From contig NZ_RXMA01000006.1 of the NCBI RefSeq assembly GCF_003966125.1, positions 110,581 to 174,580 of the forward strand: DNA of 64,000 nucleotides, given 5' to 3'. Below the pieces are notes generated by a model, which was not told the origin of the DNA, ran no database searches, and saw only the letters and a list, made by a program, of their open reading frames with translations. Each line of letters begins with the position of its first letter. Position 1 is the first letter of the stretch. The stretch comes from Azospirillum griseum. GTDB taxonomy: Bacteria > Pseudomonadota > Alphaproteobacteria > Azospirillales > Azospirillaceae. This document shows positions 25,014 to 33,341 of the stretch, piece after piece. Made by a program: the position numbers and the translations under genes.

Positions 25014-25739
25014 ATGATGCGCGCGGGTTTGGCGGCGGTGGGTTTTGCGTTGGGCGCGTCCAGCCCGGCGTTCGCTGCGGACGCGGTGACGCTTCATTAC
25101 TACGAGCGCCCCCCCTACATGACGTCAACCGAGAATGGCGGGGTGAGGGGCATGACGGCAAAGGCCGCCGAAGCGGCTTTTGAGAAGGCTGGCGTTCCGT
25201 TTGTCTGGGCGTTGACACCGGCGCAGCGTCAGCTTGACACGATTCGTCGGAACCAGGGACGGGATTGCGGGGTCGGTTGGTTCAAGAACCCGGAACGGGC
25301 GGCGTTTGGCCTGTTCACCCAACCGATCCATCAGGATCGTCCCCCGGTGGCGATTCTGCGTCGCTCGCTTGCCCTGCCGCCGGATGGATCGCTGCGCTCA
25401 TTGTTGATGAACGGAAAACCTCGGGTTCTGATCAAAGTCGGGTTGACCTACGGCGCGTACATCAAAACGCTGGTCGGCAAATACGGCGACCATCTGACTC
25501 TCGTCTCGGTCGAGCCGACGCAGATGTTGATGATGGTGGCGGGCGACCGGGCCGATCTGATGTTCGCCGCGCAGGAAGAGGCCGATCTGATGTTGGAGCG
25601 GCATCGGGAGGTTGGCAAATCGGTGCGTGTCGTCGCCTTCCCCGATGTTCCGGCGGGCGAGTTGCGCCACATCCTGTGCAGCCGTCAGGTGGGGCAGGAG
25701 GTCATCGACGCGCTGAACGCGGCCATTTCACCGCGCTGA
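25014..25739 (+). CDS. Periplasmic solute-binding protein, family 3-like (orphan)
   Basis: Encodes 241 residues from the ATG pair behind GGTGGGTGGCATC; an upstream in-frame ATG lacks a good ribosome site. The signal peptide ends SSPAFA-AD. The mature start VTLHYYERPPYMTSTENGGVRGMTAKAAEAAFEKAG is typical of SBP_bac_3 proteins (polar amino acid binding type). Later come NQGRDCGVGWFKNPERAAF and DLMFAAQEEADLML. No permease or ATPase is adjacent, so it may serve a distant transporter or act as a sensory binding protein, as many orphan family-3 proteins do in Rhodospirillales. The ligand is unknown. It converges on the LysE-type exporter. Confidence 0.8.
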   Translation: MMRAGLAAVGFALGASSPAFAADAVTLHYYERPPYMTSTENGGVRGMTAKAAEAAFEKAGVPFVWALTPAQRQLDTIRRNQGRDCGVGWFKNPERAAFGLFTQPIHQDRPPVAILRRSLALPPDGSLRSLLMNGKPRVLIKVGLTYGAYIKTLVGKYGDHLTLVSVEPTQMLMMVAGDRADLMFAAQEEADLMLERHREVGKSVRVVAFPDVPAGELRHILCSRQVGQEVIDALNAAISPR

Positions 25740-25751
25740 CCGAACCGACGG

Positions 25752-26399
25752 TCAGACGCTGGCGGCGATGCCGGTGGCGGCCATGCCCAAGGCCCACAGA
25801 CCAAAGGCGGCCAGCGCGACACCGGTGCAATGGTTCAGCATCACCAGCCCCCGGTCGGAAATCCGATGGCGGACGGCGGCCACCCCCATCGACAGCGTGA
25901 ACCACCACAGCGAGGCACCCAGGAAAACACCCAGAACCAGGGTGGAGGCCTCCACCCGGTCCAGCGTTCCGCCCAAACCGAAACCGGCGAAGATGGCGAT
26001 GAAGGCCATGATCGTGGCCGGGTTGGTCAAGGTCAGCGACAGGCCGGTCATGAAGCCGCCGATCCAGGTCTTGCTGTCGGGCGCGCAGGCGGCCTCGCGC
26101 TCCTCCGCGTCGGGGCGCTGAGAAAAGGTGCGGATGGCGACCACCAGCAGGAAGACGCCACCGACCAACTGGAACGCGATTTCATGGCCGCGCAGGAAAC
26201 TCAACGCGTTCGAAACGCCGAAGGCGGCGATACCGCCGTATATGGTGTCGGCGATGGCGGCCCCGAATCCGGTGAAAAACCCCATCAGCGGGCCGTGTTG
26301 AAGGGTGCGGCGGATGCACAGCAGGCCAATCGGACCGACGGGCGCGGCGATGGCAAAGCCCAGAACGATCCCCTGCAACAGCACCCACAAGCCTTGCAC
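25752..26399 (-). CDS. LysE/RhtB-family amino acid exporter
   Basis: Encodes 215 residues from a GTG start, matching the usual family length of about 205-215. Extending to an ATG 30 codons upstream would add an Arg-rich leader unlike the family. About six TM helices are visible. Signature parts are GFAIAAPVGPIGLLCIRRTL, GFFTGFGAAIADTIYGGIAAFG and FMTGLSLTLTNPATIMAFIAIFAG, all typical of LysE translocators, which export basic or other amino acids. The substrate cannot be told. It is divergent from the nucleoside-binding-protein gene, with about 206 bases between starts, and converges on the orphan binding protein. Confidence 0.82.
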   Translation of the reverse strand: MQGLWVLLQGIVLGFAIAAPVGPIGLLCIRRTLQHGPLMGFFTGFGAAIADTIYGGIAAFGVSNALSFLRGHEIAFQLVGGVFLLVVAIRTFSQRPDAEEREAACAPDSKTWIGGFMTGLSLTLTNPATIMAFIAIFAGFGLGGTLDRVEASTLVLGVFLGASLWWFTLSMGVAAVRHRISDRGLVMLNHCTGVALAAFGLWALGMAATGIAASV

Positions 26400-26605
26400 C
26401 CGAGTCCCGCCCCCGTTCCAGAGATCGCGCGGTCGGGCGACATGTGGACGCACCAACCATCGGCGCGGTGATAAACGGACCAGCGCCATCCGTCAACCGG
26501 GGCCGGTCCCGATTCAACAGAACAGGCGGTGCGTTTCTTTGTTGTGCGAAACGTTCAGAAGGTTATCCTTTGGGTCAGGTTTTGCCAACCCGGAGAGAAA
26601 GAACC

Positions 26606-27604
26606 ATGACGACTCGTGTGCTTGCGACGCTGCTGGCCGGTTCGGCCCTTGGCCTGTCGATGGCCTGTGCGGCGCTTCCGGCCCAGGCCCAGGAATTCGC
26701 GCCTGCGGTGGTGTTTGACCAGGGTGGCAAGTTCGACAAGTCGTTCAACGAAGCCGCCTACACCGGGGCCGAGCGCTTCAAGAAGGAAACCGGCGTCGCC
26801 TATCGCGAGTTCGAAATCACCAACGAAGGCCAGCGCGATCAGGCGCTGCGCACGCTCGTGCGCCGTGGCGCGTCGGTGATCGTCGCCGTCGGCTTCTCCC
26901 AGGCCGCCGCCGTGGACAAGGTGGCCAAGGAATCGCCCAACACCAAATTCTGCCTGATCGACGACAAGCTGGACGCCCCGAACATCCAATCGGTGACGTT
27001 CAAGGAGCATGAAGGTTCCTTCCTGGTCGGCATGGCCGCCGGTCTGGTGTCGAAGTCGGGCAAGGTCGGCTTCATCGGCGGCATGGACATTCCGCTGATC
27101 CGCAACTTCCAGGTCGGTTACGAGCAGGGCGTCAAGCACGTCGTTCCGGCGGGCGAGGTCTTCACCAACATGACCGGGACCACCCCGGCCGCCTGGAACG
27201 ACCCGACTCGCGGGGCGGAACTGGCCAAGAGCCAGTTCGGGCGCGGGGCCGACGTGGTGTTCGCCGCCGCCGGGGCCACCGGCATGGGCGTGCTTCAGGC
27301 CGCTGCGGACACCGGCAAGCTCGGCATCGGCGTGGACAGCAACCAGAACCACGTCCATCCGGGCAAGGTGCTGACCTCCATGGTCAAGCGCGTCGATGTC
27401 GTGGTCTATGACTGCATGAAGTCGGCCAAAGATGGGACGTGGAAGGCGGGCCACCGCGTGGTCGGTCTGAAGGAGGATGGGGTCGGCTACGCGCTCGACG
27501 CCAACAACCGCCCGCTCATCACGCCGGAGATCGAAAAGAAGCTGGAAGACGCCAAGGCGCAGATCATCGGCGGCTCGCTGACGGTCAAGCCCTACCAGCC
27601 CTGA
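26606..27604 (+). CDS. BMP-family nucleoside-binding protein of an ABC transporter
   Basis: Encodes 332 residues with a signal peptide (LPAQA-QE). There is no strict lipobox, so it is probably a free periplasmic protein. The family blocks are AVVFDQGGKFDKSFNEAAYTGAERF, EGQRDQALRTLVRRGASVIVAVG, KVGFIGGMDIPLIRNFQVGYEQGVKHV, VVFAAAGATGMGVLQAA and GIGVDSNQNHVHPGKVLTSMVKR. These mark the PnrA/BmpA (basic membrane protein) family of purine nucleoside receptors. GGAGAGAAAGAACC before the ATG is a good ribosome site. It is followed after 13 bases by the matching ATPase, and the whole cluster encodes nucleoside catabolism, supporting a nucleoside ligand. Confidence 0.9.
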   Translation: MTTRVLATLLAGSALGLSMACAALPAQAQEFAPAVVFDQGGKFDKSFNEAAYTGAERFKKETGVAYREFEITNEGQRDQALRTLVRRGASVIVAVGFSQAAAVDKVAKESPNTKFCLIDDKLDAPNIQSVTFKEHEGSFLVGMAAGLVSKSGKVGFIGGMDIPLIRNFQVGYEQGVKHVVPAGEVFTNMTGTTPAAWNDPTRGAELAKSQFGRGADVVFAAAGATGMGVLQAAADTGKLGIGVDSNQNHVHPGKVLTSMVKRVDVVVYDCMKSAKDGTWKAGHRVVGLKEDGVGYALDANNRPLITPEIEKKLEDAKAQIIGGSLTVKPYQP

Positions 27605-27617
27605 GGCGCGGCGATCC

Positions 27618-29189
27618 ATGTCGGACACCCAGAAGCGGGCGGACTCCCGCAACCCGGTCCCGCCCGCGCTGGAACCCCCTGCGCTTGAAACGGTCTCGAT
27701 CAACAAATGGTTTGGCAGCAACCACGCCAACCGTGACGTGTCGTTGACCGTTCCCAAGGGGACGATCCACGGCGTGATCGGCGAAAACGGGGCTGGCAAA
27801 TCGACGATCATGAGCATCGTCTACGGCTATCTCCGCGCCGATTCCGGTGACATCCGGGTGCATGGCCGGTCGGTGTCCATCCGCAGCCCGCGCGACGCGC
27901 TGGGGGTGGGCATCGGCATGGTCCACCAGCATTTCATGCTCGTGGATCCCTTCACCGTGCTGGAAAACGTTCTGCTGGGGGCGGAGGGGGGCGTCACCCT
28001 GTCCGCCGGGATGGAGCGGGCGCGCGCCGAGCTGACCCGGCTGGCCAAGGATTACGGCCTGGAGGTTGATCTGGAGTCCCCGGTCGGTGATCTGCCGGTC
28101 GGGGCGCAGCAGCGCGTGGAGATCCTCAAGGCCCTCTACCGGGGGGCGGAGATCCTGATCCTGGACGAGCCGACCGGGGTGCTGACCCCGCAGGAGGCCG
28201 ACCACCTCTTCACCATTCTGCGGGCGCTGCGCGCGCAGGGCAAAACGGTCATCATCATCACGCACAAGCTGCGCGAGATCATGGCCCTGACCGACCATGT
28301 GACGGTGATGCGGCGCGGTCAGGTGGTGGCCAACGTCGCCACCCCCGACACCAGCCGGGAGCAGTTGGCCGAACTGATGGTCGGGCGCAAGGTGCTGCTG
28401 CGGGTGGACAAGACTCCGGCGCGGCCCACCGGCGAAGTCCTGCGGGTCGAGGGGCTGCGCGTCCTCGACCCGTCGGGGGTGGAGCGGGTGAAGGGCATCG
28501 GGCTGTCGGTGCGGGCGGGCGAAATCGTCGGCATCGCCGGGGTGTCCGGCAACGGCCAGTCGGAGTTGCTGGAGGCGTTGGCCGGGATGCGGCCAATCCA
28601 ATCCGGCTCCGTGCGGCTGCGGGGGGAGGAACTGGCGGGGCATCCCGACCGCTTCAACGCCCACGCGTTGCGTCGTCTGGGGGTGGGGCACATCCCGGAG
28701 GACCGCCAGAAGGTCGGGCTTGTCACCAGCTTTTCGGCGGAGGAATGCTCGATCCTCGGCTTTCACGACGATCCGGCCTGGAACGGGCGGATTCTGCTGG
28801 ACCGCGCCGCCGTCGCCGCCAATTGCGCCGCCCAGATGGAGGCGTACGACACCCGTCCGCGCAACGGCGGGCTGAACGCCGCCAATTTCTCCGGCGGCAA
28901 CCAGCAAAAGATCGTGCTGGCGCGCGAGATCGAACGGAACCCCGATCTGCTGTTGGTCGGTCAACCGACGCGCGGCGTGGACATCGGGGCCATCGAGTTC
29001 ATTCACCGGCGGCTCGTCGCCCTGCGCGACCAGGGCAAGGCGATCCTGCTGGTGTCGGTGGAGTTGGACGAAATCCGCGCCCTGTCCGACCGCATCATCG
29101 TCATGTTCGACGGCCATCTGGTGGGCGAGGTCGCCCCCGACGAGGCCGACGAAACCCGCCTGGGCATGATGATGGCGGGCTGTGCGTGA
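27618..29189 (+). CDS. Nucleoside ABC transporter ATPase (two-domain, NupA/YufO type)
   Basis: Encodes 523 residues with two ABC domains. Domain 1 (about 25-260) has Walker A GENGAGKST, Q-loop GMVHQHF, signature LPVGAQQRVEI, Walker B ILILDEPTGVL and switch His in ITHK. Domain 2 (about 270-510) has a modified Walker A, GVSGNGQSE, a canonical signature FSGGNQQKI and LLLVGQPTRGVD in the Walker B position. This asymmetric pair is normal for the sugar/nucleoside (CUT2-like) ATPases. It energises the two permeases encoded about 1.6 kb downstream. Those are separated from it by the VOC/LysR divergon, so the operon looks interrupted. Confidence 0.92.
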   Translation: MSDTQKRADSRNPVPPALEPPALETVSINKWFGSNHANRDVSLTVPKGTIHGVIGENGAGKSTIMSIVYGYLRADSGDIRVHGRSVSIRSPRDALGVGIGMVHQHFMLVDPFTVLENVLLGAEGGVTLSAGMERARAELTRLAKDYGLEVDLESPVGDLPVGAQQRVEILKALYRGAEILILDEPTGVLTPQEADHLFTILRALRAQGKTVIIITHKLREIMALTDHVTVMRRGQVVANVATPDTSREQLAELMVGRKVLLRVDKTPARPTGEVLRVEGLRVLDPSGVERVKGIGLSVRAGEIVGIAGVSGNGQSELLEALAGMRPIQSGSVRLRGEELAGHPDRFNAHALRRLGVGHIPEDRQKVGLVTSFSAEECSILGFHDDPAWNGRILLDRAAVAANCAAQMEAYDTRPRNGGLNAANFSGGNQQKIVLAREIERNPDLLLVGQPTRGVDIGAIEFIHRRLVALRDQGKAILLVSVELDEIRALSDRIIVMFDGHLVGEVAPDEADETRLGMMMAGCA

Positions 29190-29199
29190 GGGTGTGAAC

Positions 29200-29224
29200 C
29201 GGCGGGGGCAAGGCACCCCCGCCG
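29200..29224. terminator. Strong hairpin between convergent genes
   Basis: CGGCGGGGG (29200-29208) pairs perfectly with CCCCCGCCG (29216-29224) around a 7-base loop. No T-tail is present, so termination may be rho-assisted. It separates the nucleoside ATPase gene from the leftward VOC gene. Confidence 0.55.
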
Positions 29225-29240
29225 ACTCTCCGTCAATCCA

Positions 29241-29669
29241 TCACTTTGCGAACAACTGGCCCAGATCGGCGAACGCCTTGAACTCCAGCGCGTTGCCCGC
29301 CGGGTCCAGGAAGAACATGGTCGATTGTTCGCCGACCTGCCCCTTGAAGCGGGTGTAGGGTTCGATGACGAACTGGACGCTCGCCGTGCGCAGCCGTTCG
29401 GCCAACGCCTCCCAATCCGCCGGGGACAGGACGACGCCGAAATGCGGAACCGGCACGTCGTGGCCATCGACCGGGTTGTGGTGCGCGCCCGGCGCGTTGT
29501 CGTCGCGCGGCTTCAGATGGGCGACGATCTGATGGCCGTACAGGTTGAAATCGATCCACTGATCGCTGCTGCGCCCCTCCGGGCAGCCCAGAACCGTGCC
29601 GTAGAAATGACGGGCGACGGCCAGATCATCGACCGGAAAGGCGATGTGAAAGGGCATAACGGTGCTCAT
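29241..29669 (-). CDS. VOC-family protein (single glyoxalase domain)
   Basis: Encodes 142 residues, one glyoxalase/bleomycin-resistance module of two beta-alpha-beta-beta-beta repeats. The start [27 protein letters not shown] carries the usual metal-ligand His. [18 protein letters not shown] and [23 protein letters not shown] are typical of the second half, including a C-terminal Glu ligand. Proteins of this type may be metal-dependent dioxygenases or lyases; the substrate is unknown. It is divergently paired with a LysR regulator, with a palindromic operator between, so the regulator very likely controls it. The pair sits inside the nucleoside cluster without an evident metabolic link. Confidence 0.82.
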   Translation of the reverse strand: MSTVMPFHIAFPVDDLAVARHFYGTVLGCPEGRSSDQWIDFNLYGHQIVAHLKPRDDNAPGAHHNPVDGHDVPVPHFGVVLSPADWEALAERLRTASVQFVIEPYTRFKGQVGEQSTMFFLDPAGNALEFKAFADLGQLFAK

Positions 29670-29762
29670 GGATGGGGTCTCGCTCTGGCTGGTGAGTGGC
29701 TGATGACGCTTAGGAAAACCGATCCGTTCGGGGTTGACAAACGAGTTCTTGGGCGGCTTTTT

Positions 29763-29777
29763 ATGAGTTCAACTCAT
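29763..29777. promoter_or_regulatory. Palindromic LysR-type operator
   Basis: ATGAGTTCAACTCAT is a perfect 7-1-7 palindrome and contains a T-N11-A core (29764-29776), the classic LysR-family site. It lies 17 bases before the LysR ATG and about 93 bases before the divergent VOC ATG, as expected for an autoregulated divergent regulator. Confidence 0.65.
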
Positions 29778-29794
29778 GGGTCTCGCTCCTCGCC

Positions 29795-30688
29795 ATGGCC
29801 GACCGCTCCCTGCCGTCCCTGAACGCCGTCCGCAGCTTCGTCGCCGTGGCCCGCCATCTCAGCTTCACCAAGGCCGCCGCCGATTTGTCGGTGACGCAAG
29901 GGGCGGTCAGCCGGATGATGCAGACCCTGCACGCCGATCTTGGCGTGGAGCTGTTCCGCCGCGTCGGGCGGGGGATCGAACTGACCCCGTCGGGGGAGGC
30001 GTTCTACGCCGAAGCCTCCCAGGCGCTGGACCGCATCGCGGCGGCGGCGCGGGCGGTGCGCCAGCAGGATGGCGGGGTGTTGCGGGTCAGTGCGCTGCCC
30101 ACCCTGGCGCAACGCTGGCTGGTCCCGCGCCTGAAGAGCTTCCAGACCGCGAATCCCGACATTCTCGTCGATGTCAGCGTCAGCGAACACAACGTCGATT
30201 TCGCCAAGGAACCGCTGGACGTCGCCATCCGATTCGGCGTTGATGGCTGGGCCGGGGCGGTGACGACGCCGATGATGGCGGAAACCATCGGGGTGTTCTG
30301 CGCCCCGGCGTTGCTGGAGCAAGGGCCGCCGCTGCGCCATCCGTCGGATCTGCCCCGGCACCGGCTGTTGCAGCACACCACCCGGCCCGACGCGTGGCGC
30401 GGCTATCTCGGGGCCTTTGGCCTGACCCTGCCGGATTCGGCGCTGTCGCTGGGGTTCGAGCATTTCTTCATGATCATCGAAGCGGCGTCGGCGGGCATGG
30501 GCGTGGCGCTGTTGCCGGTGTTTCTGGTGCAGGACGATCTTGCCTCCGGGCGGTTGGTGCAGCCCTTCTCCGAAACGCTGCGCCAGCGCGGCAGTTACTT
30601 CATCGCCCACGCCCCCGGCGCGGAGCGGGCGCGGCGAATCCGCCTGTTCAAGACGTGGCTGCTGTCGCAAATCGACGGAACAGGCTGA
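29795..30688 (+). CDS. LysR-family transcriptional regulator (GcvA-like)
   Basis: Encodes 297 residues of normal LysR length. The winged HTH occupies about 8-65 (LPSLNAVRSFVAVARHLSFTKAAADLSVTQGAVSRMMQ), and the substrate-binding domain follows (GGVLRVSALPTLAQRWLVPRL, DVAIRFGVDGWAGAV, GFEHFFMIIEAASAGMGVALLP). This pattern is that of the GcvA/AmpR subgroup. It most likely controls the divergent VOC gene through the palindrome between them, and itself. Whether it also controls the nucleoside permease genes 87 bases downstream is open; that short gap makes readthrough possible. The effector is unknown. Confidence 0.88.
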   Translation: MADRSLPSLNAVRSFVAVARHLSFTKAAADLSVTQGAVSRMMQTLHADLGVELFRRVGRGIELTPSGEAFYAEASQALDRIAAAARAVRQQDGGVLRVSALPTLAQRWLVPRLKSFQTANPDILVDVSVSEHNVDFAKEPLDVAIRFGVDGWAGAVTTPMMAETIGVFCAPALLEQGPPLRHPSDLPRHRLLQHTTRPDAWRGYLGAFGLTLPDSALSLGFEHFFMIIEAASAGMGVALLPVFLVQDDLASGRLVQPFSETLRQRGSYFIAHAPGAERARRIRLFKTWLLSQIDGTG

Positions 30689-30775
30689 TTTGGCCCGATT
30701 GGTTTGTAAAAGTCTTTGGTGTCCGGTTGATCGGGCGGTTAAGAATCGACGGCGATCATTCATCGTCGGGGGCAC

Positions 30776-31924
30776 ATGGTGCAGATCGGATCGGGGAAGG
30801 GTCAGCCGGGCGCGGTGCCGGGCTGGGTTGGCTACGCGCTGTTGCCGCTGTTGAATCTGATCGCCGCCTTCGCGCTGTCGGGGCTGGTGATCCTCATCAT
30901 CGGTGAAAATCCGGTCAAGGTGCTGTCGCTGATGCTGACGGAGGCCGTCGGCTATCCCGAGGCCATCGGCTACACCCTGTATTACACGACGAATTACATC
31001 TTCACCGGCCTGGCGGTCGCCATCGCCTTCCATTGCGGCCTGTTCAACATCGGCGGCGAGGGGCAGGCCTACATCGGCGGTTTGGGGGCGGGGTTGGTGG
31101 CGCTGGCGCTGACCGGTTGGCCCTGGCCGGTGGTGATGGTGCTGGCGATCGCCGCGTCGGCCCTGTTCGGCGCGGCCTGGGCCTTTCTGCCCGCCTGGCT
31201 TCAGGCCAAGCGGGGCAGCCACATCGTCATCACCACGATCATGTTCAATTTCATCGCCGCGTCGGTGATGACCTATCTGCTGGTCGATGTGCTGATCCGC
31301 CCCGGCAGCCAATCGCCGGAAACCCGCGAATTCGACCCCGGCGTCTGGTTGCCCTCGATGGAACGGGCGCTGGGCTGGGTGGGGGTGACGGTCCCGCAAT
31401 CGCCGCTGAACCTGTCCTTCCTGTGGGCTATCGCCTGCTGCGTGCTGTTCCAGATTTTCCTGCGCCACACCCGCTGGGGGTATGAGCTGCGGACGGTGGG
31501 CCGGAACGAGAGGGCGGCGGTCTATGCCGGGATTTCGCCGTCGCGCAACATCATCATCGCCATGCTGATCTCGGGCGCGCTGGCCGGCTTTGTCGGCATC
31601 AACGAAATTTTGGGCGTGCAGCACCGCATCCTGCTGAACTTCACCGGCGGCGTCGGTTTCGTCGGCATCGCGGTGGCGCTGATGGGCCGCAACCACCCCG
31701 TCGGCATCGTGCTGGCGGCGCTGCTGTTCGGCGTGCTGGCCCAGGGCGGCGGGCAGGTCTCGTTCGAATACCCCACGATCAACCGCGAATTGGTGATGGT
31801 CATCCAGGGGCTGGTCATCCTGTTCGCCGGGGCGATGGAGAATCTGTTCAAGCCGCAGGTGGAGGCGCTGTTCCGCCGCCGCGCGGCCAGCGCCGACACG
31901 GCGGTGACGGCGGGGAGGGGCTGA
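30776..31924 (+). CDS. Nucleoside ABC transporter permease 1 (NupP/YufP-like)
   Basis: Encodes 382 residues with about ten hydrophobic segments. GLAVAIAFHCGLFNIGGEGQAYIGGLGAG is the diagnostic stretch of BPD_transp_2 permeases, followed by GSHIVITTIMFNFIAASVMTYLLV and ELRTVGRNERAAVYAGISPSRNI (the ATPase-contact loop). It pairs with the second permease three bases downstream and with the binding protein and ATPase upstream of the VOC/LysR insertion. The start follows GTCGGGGGCAC, a fair ribosome site. The protein should form half of the inner-membrane channel of the nucleoside importer. Confidence 0.9.
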   Translation: MVQIGSGKGQPGAVPGWVGYALLPLLNLIAAFALSGLVILIIGENPVKVLSLMLTEAVGYPEAIGYTLYYTTNYIFTGLAVAIAFHCGLFNIGGEGQAYIGGLGAGLVALALTGWPWPVVMVLAIAASALFGAAWAFLPAWLQAKRGSHIVITTIMFNFIAASVMTYLLVDVLIRPGSQSPETREFDPGVWLPSMERALGWVGVTVPQSPLNLSFLWAIACCVLFQIFLRHTRWGYELRTVGRNERAAVYAGISPSRNIIIAMLISGALAGFVGINEILGVQHRILLNFTGGVGFVGIAVALMGRNHPVGIVLAALLFGVLAQGGGQVSFEYPTINRELVMVIQGLVILFAGAMENLFKPQVEALFRRRAASADTAVTAGRG

Positions 31925-31927
31925 GCC

Positions 31928-32902
31928 ATGGACGATCTGTTCATCCTGCTGCTGCAACTGCTGGGGGCCACCATCCGGGTGGCCACGCCGCTGGTGCTGG
32001 CGGCCTTCGCCGGGATGTATTGCGAGCGCGCGGGCGTGGTGGACATCGGGCTGGAAGGCAAGATGCTGGCCGGGGCCTTTTTCGCCGCCGCCGCCGCCGC
32101 GACCACCGGCAGCCCGTGGCTGGGCCTGCTGGCGGCGATGGCCGCCGGGGTGACGCTGGCGCTGATCCATGGCTTTGCCTGCATCACCCACAACGGCAAT
32201 CAGGTGGTGTCCGGCATGGCGATCAACATTCTGGTCGCCGGTCTGGCCCCGACGCTGGCCTATGCCTGGTTCAAGCAGGGCGGCCAAACGCCGCTGTTGC
32301 CCTCCACCGCCCGCCTGCCGTCGGTCGAGATGCCGGGGGTGGAGGCGCTGGGCGGCGTGCCGGTGCTGGGGGCCGTCTATCGCGAGCTGGTGAACGACAC
32401 CAACCTGCTGATCTGGGTGACGCTGGTCATCGTGGTGGCGACGCAATGGGTGCTCTACCGCTCGCGCTTCGGCCTGCGGCTGCGCGCCGTGGGGGAAAAC
32501 CCCTCGGCGGTGGAAACCGCTGGCATTTCCGTCACACGGCTGCGCTATCAGGCTTTGATGGTGACGGGGGCGCTGACCGGCATGGCCGGGGCCTATCTGT
32601 CGACCGGCCACGGCGCGGGCTTTGTGCGGGACATGACGGCGGGCAAGGGGTATCTGGCGTTGGCCGCGCTGATCTTCGGCAAATGGCGGCCGGTGCCGAC
32701 CCTGTTCGCCTGCCTGCTCTTCGCCTTCACCGACGCGGTGCAGGTGCGGTTGCAGGGCGTGCCGCTGCCGGGCATCGGCGTCATTCCGGTGCAGTTCATC
32801 CAGATGCTGCCCTATGTGCTGACCGTGCTGCTGCTGGCCGGGTTCGTCGGCAAGGCCATCGCCCCGAAGGCGAGCGGCATCCCCTATGTGAAGGAGCGCT
32901 GA
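31928..32902 (+). CDS. Nucleoside ABC transporter permease 2 (NupQ/YufQ-like)
   Basis: Encodes 324 residues of the same permease family with about nine hydrophobic segments. Key parts are LAAFAGMYCERAGVVDIGLEGKMLAGAFF, FACITHNGNQVVSGMAINILVAG and LRAVGENPSAVETAGISVTRLRYQAL (coupling loop to the ATPase). It begins three bases after permease 1 stops and ends four bases before cdd, so translation is tightly coupled. Together the two permeases form the heterodimeric nucleoside channel feeding the salvage enzymes encoded next. Confidence 0.9.
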   Translation: MDDLFILLLQLLGATIRVATPLVLAAFAGMYCERAGVVDIGLEGKMLAGAFFAAAAAATTGSPWLGLLAAMAAGVTLALIHGFACITHNGNQVVSGMAINILVAGLAPTLAYAWFKQGGQTPLLPSTARLPSVEMPGVEALGGVPVLGAVYRELVNDTNLLIWVTLVIVVATQWVLYRSRFGLRLRAVGENPSAVETAGISVTRLRYQALMVTGALTGMAGAYLSTGHGAGFVRDMTAGKGYLALAALIFGKWRPVPTLFACLLFAFTDAVQVRLQGVPLPGIGVIPVQFIQMLPYVLTVLLLAGFVGKAIAPKASGIPYVKER

Positions 32903-32906
32903 CCGC

Positions 32907-33326
32907 ATGGCCGCGTTGGACCCTCAATTGGAACGCCTGATCGACGCCGCCCGCGCGGTGCGGCTGAACGCCCACGCCCCCTATTCCAAATTCAAGGTCG
33001 GGGCGGCGATCCTGGGCGAGTCCGGGCGGATCTTCGTCGGGGCCAATGTGGAAAACGCCGCCTACCCGCAGGGGCAATGCGCCGAAAGCTCCGCCATTGG
33101 CGCGATGGTGGCGGCGGGCGACCGCCGCATCCGCGTGATCGTGGTGATGGGCGGTGAACCGGGCGATCCCCTGTGCACGCCCTGCGGCGGTTGCCGCCAG
33201 CGCATCCGTGAATTCGCCGCCGCCGACACGCCGATCCATGTCTGTGATCCGGCCGGGCTGCGGCAGAGCTTTGTGTTGAACGATCTGTTGCCGCACTCGT
33301 TCGGCCCCGACAATGTGGCGTTCTGA
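32907..33326 (+). CDS. cdd: Cytidine deaminase
   Basis: Encodes 139 residues, the size of the small tetrameric cytidine deaminases. It converts cytidine and deoxycytidine to uridine and deoxyuridine. Motifs: APYSKFKVGAAIL, the catalytic NVENAAYPQGQCAESSAIGAM with the Cys zinc ligand and catalytic Glu, and the PCGGCRQRIREF zinc pair. All three Cys ligands and the Glu are intact. It follows the permease after four bases, so deaminated uptake products feed the thymidine phosphorylase encoded downstream. Confidence 0.95.
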   Translation: MAALDPQLERLIDAARAVRLNAHAPYSKFKVGAAILGESGRIFVGANVENAAYPQGQCAESSAIGAMVAAGDRRIRVIVVMGGEPGDPLCTPCGGCRQRIREFAAADTPIHVCDPAGLRQSFVLNDLLPHSFGPDNVAF

Positions 33327-33341
33327 CCGGAGAGTTGAGAG

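Noticed and set aside
29774..32908. 1044-codon open frame antisense to LysR and the nucleoside permeases
   Set aside because: Low-complexity antisense artefact; permease and LysR motifs on the plus strand are convincing.
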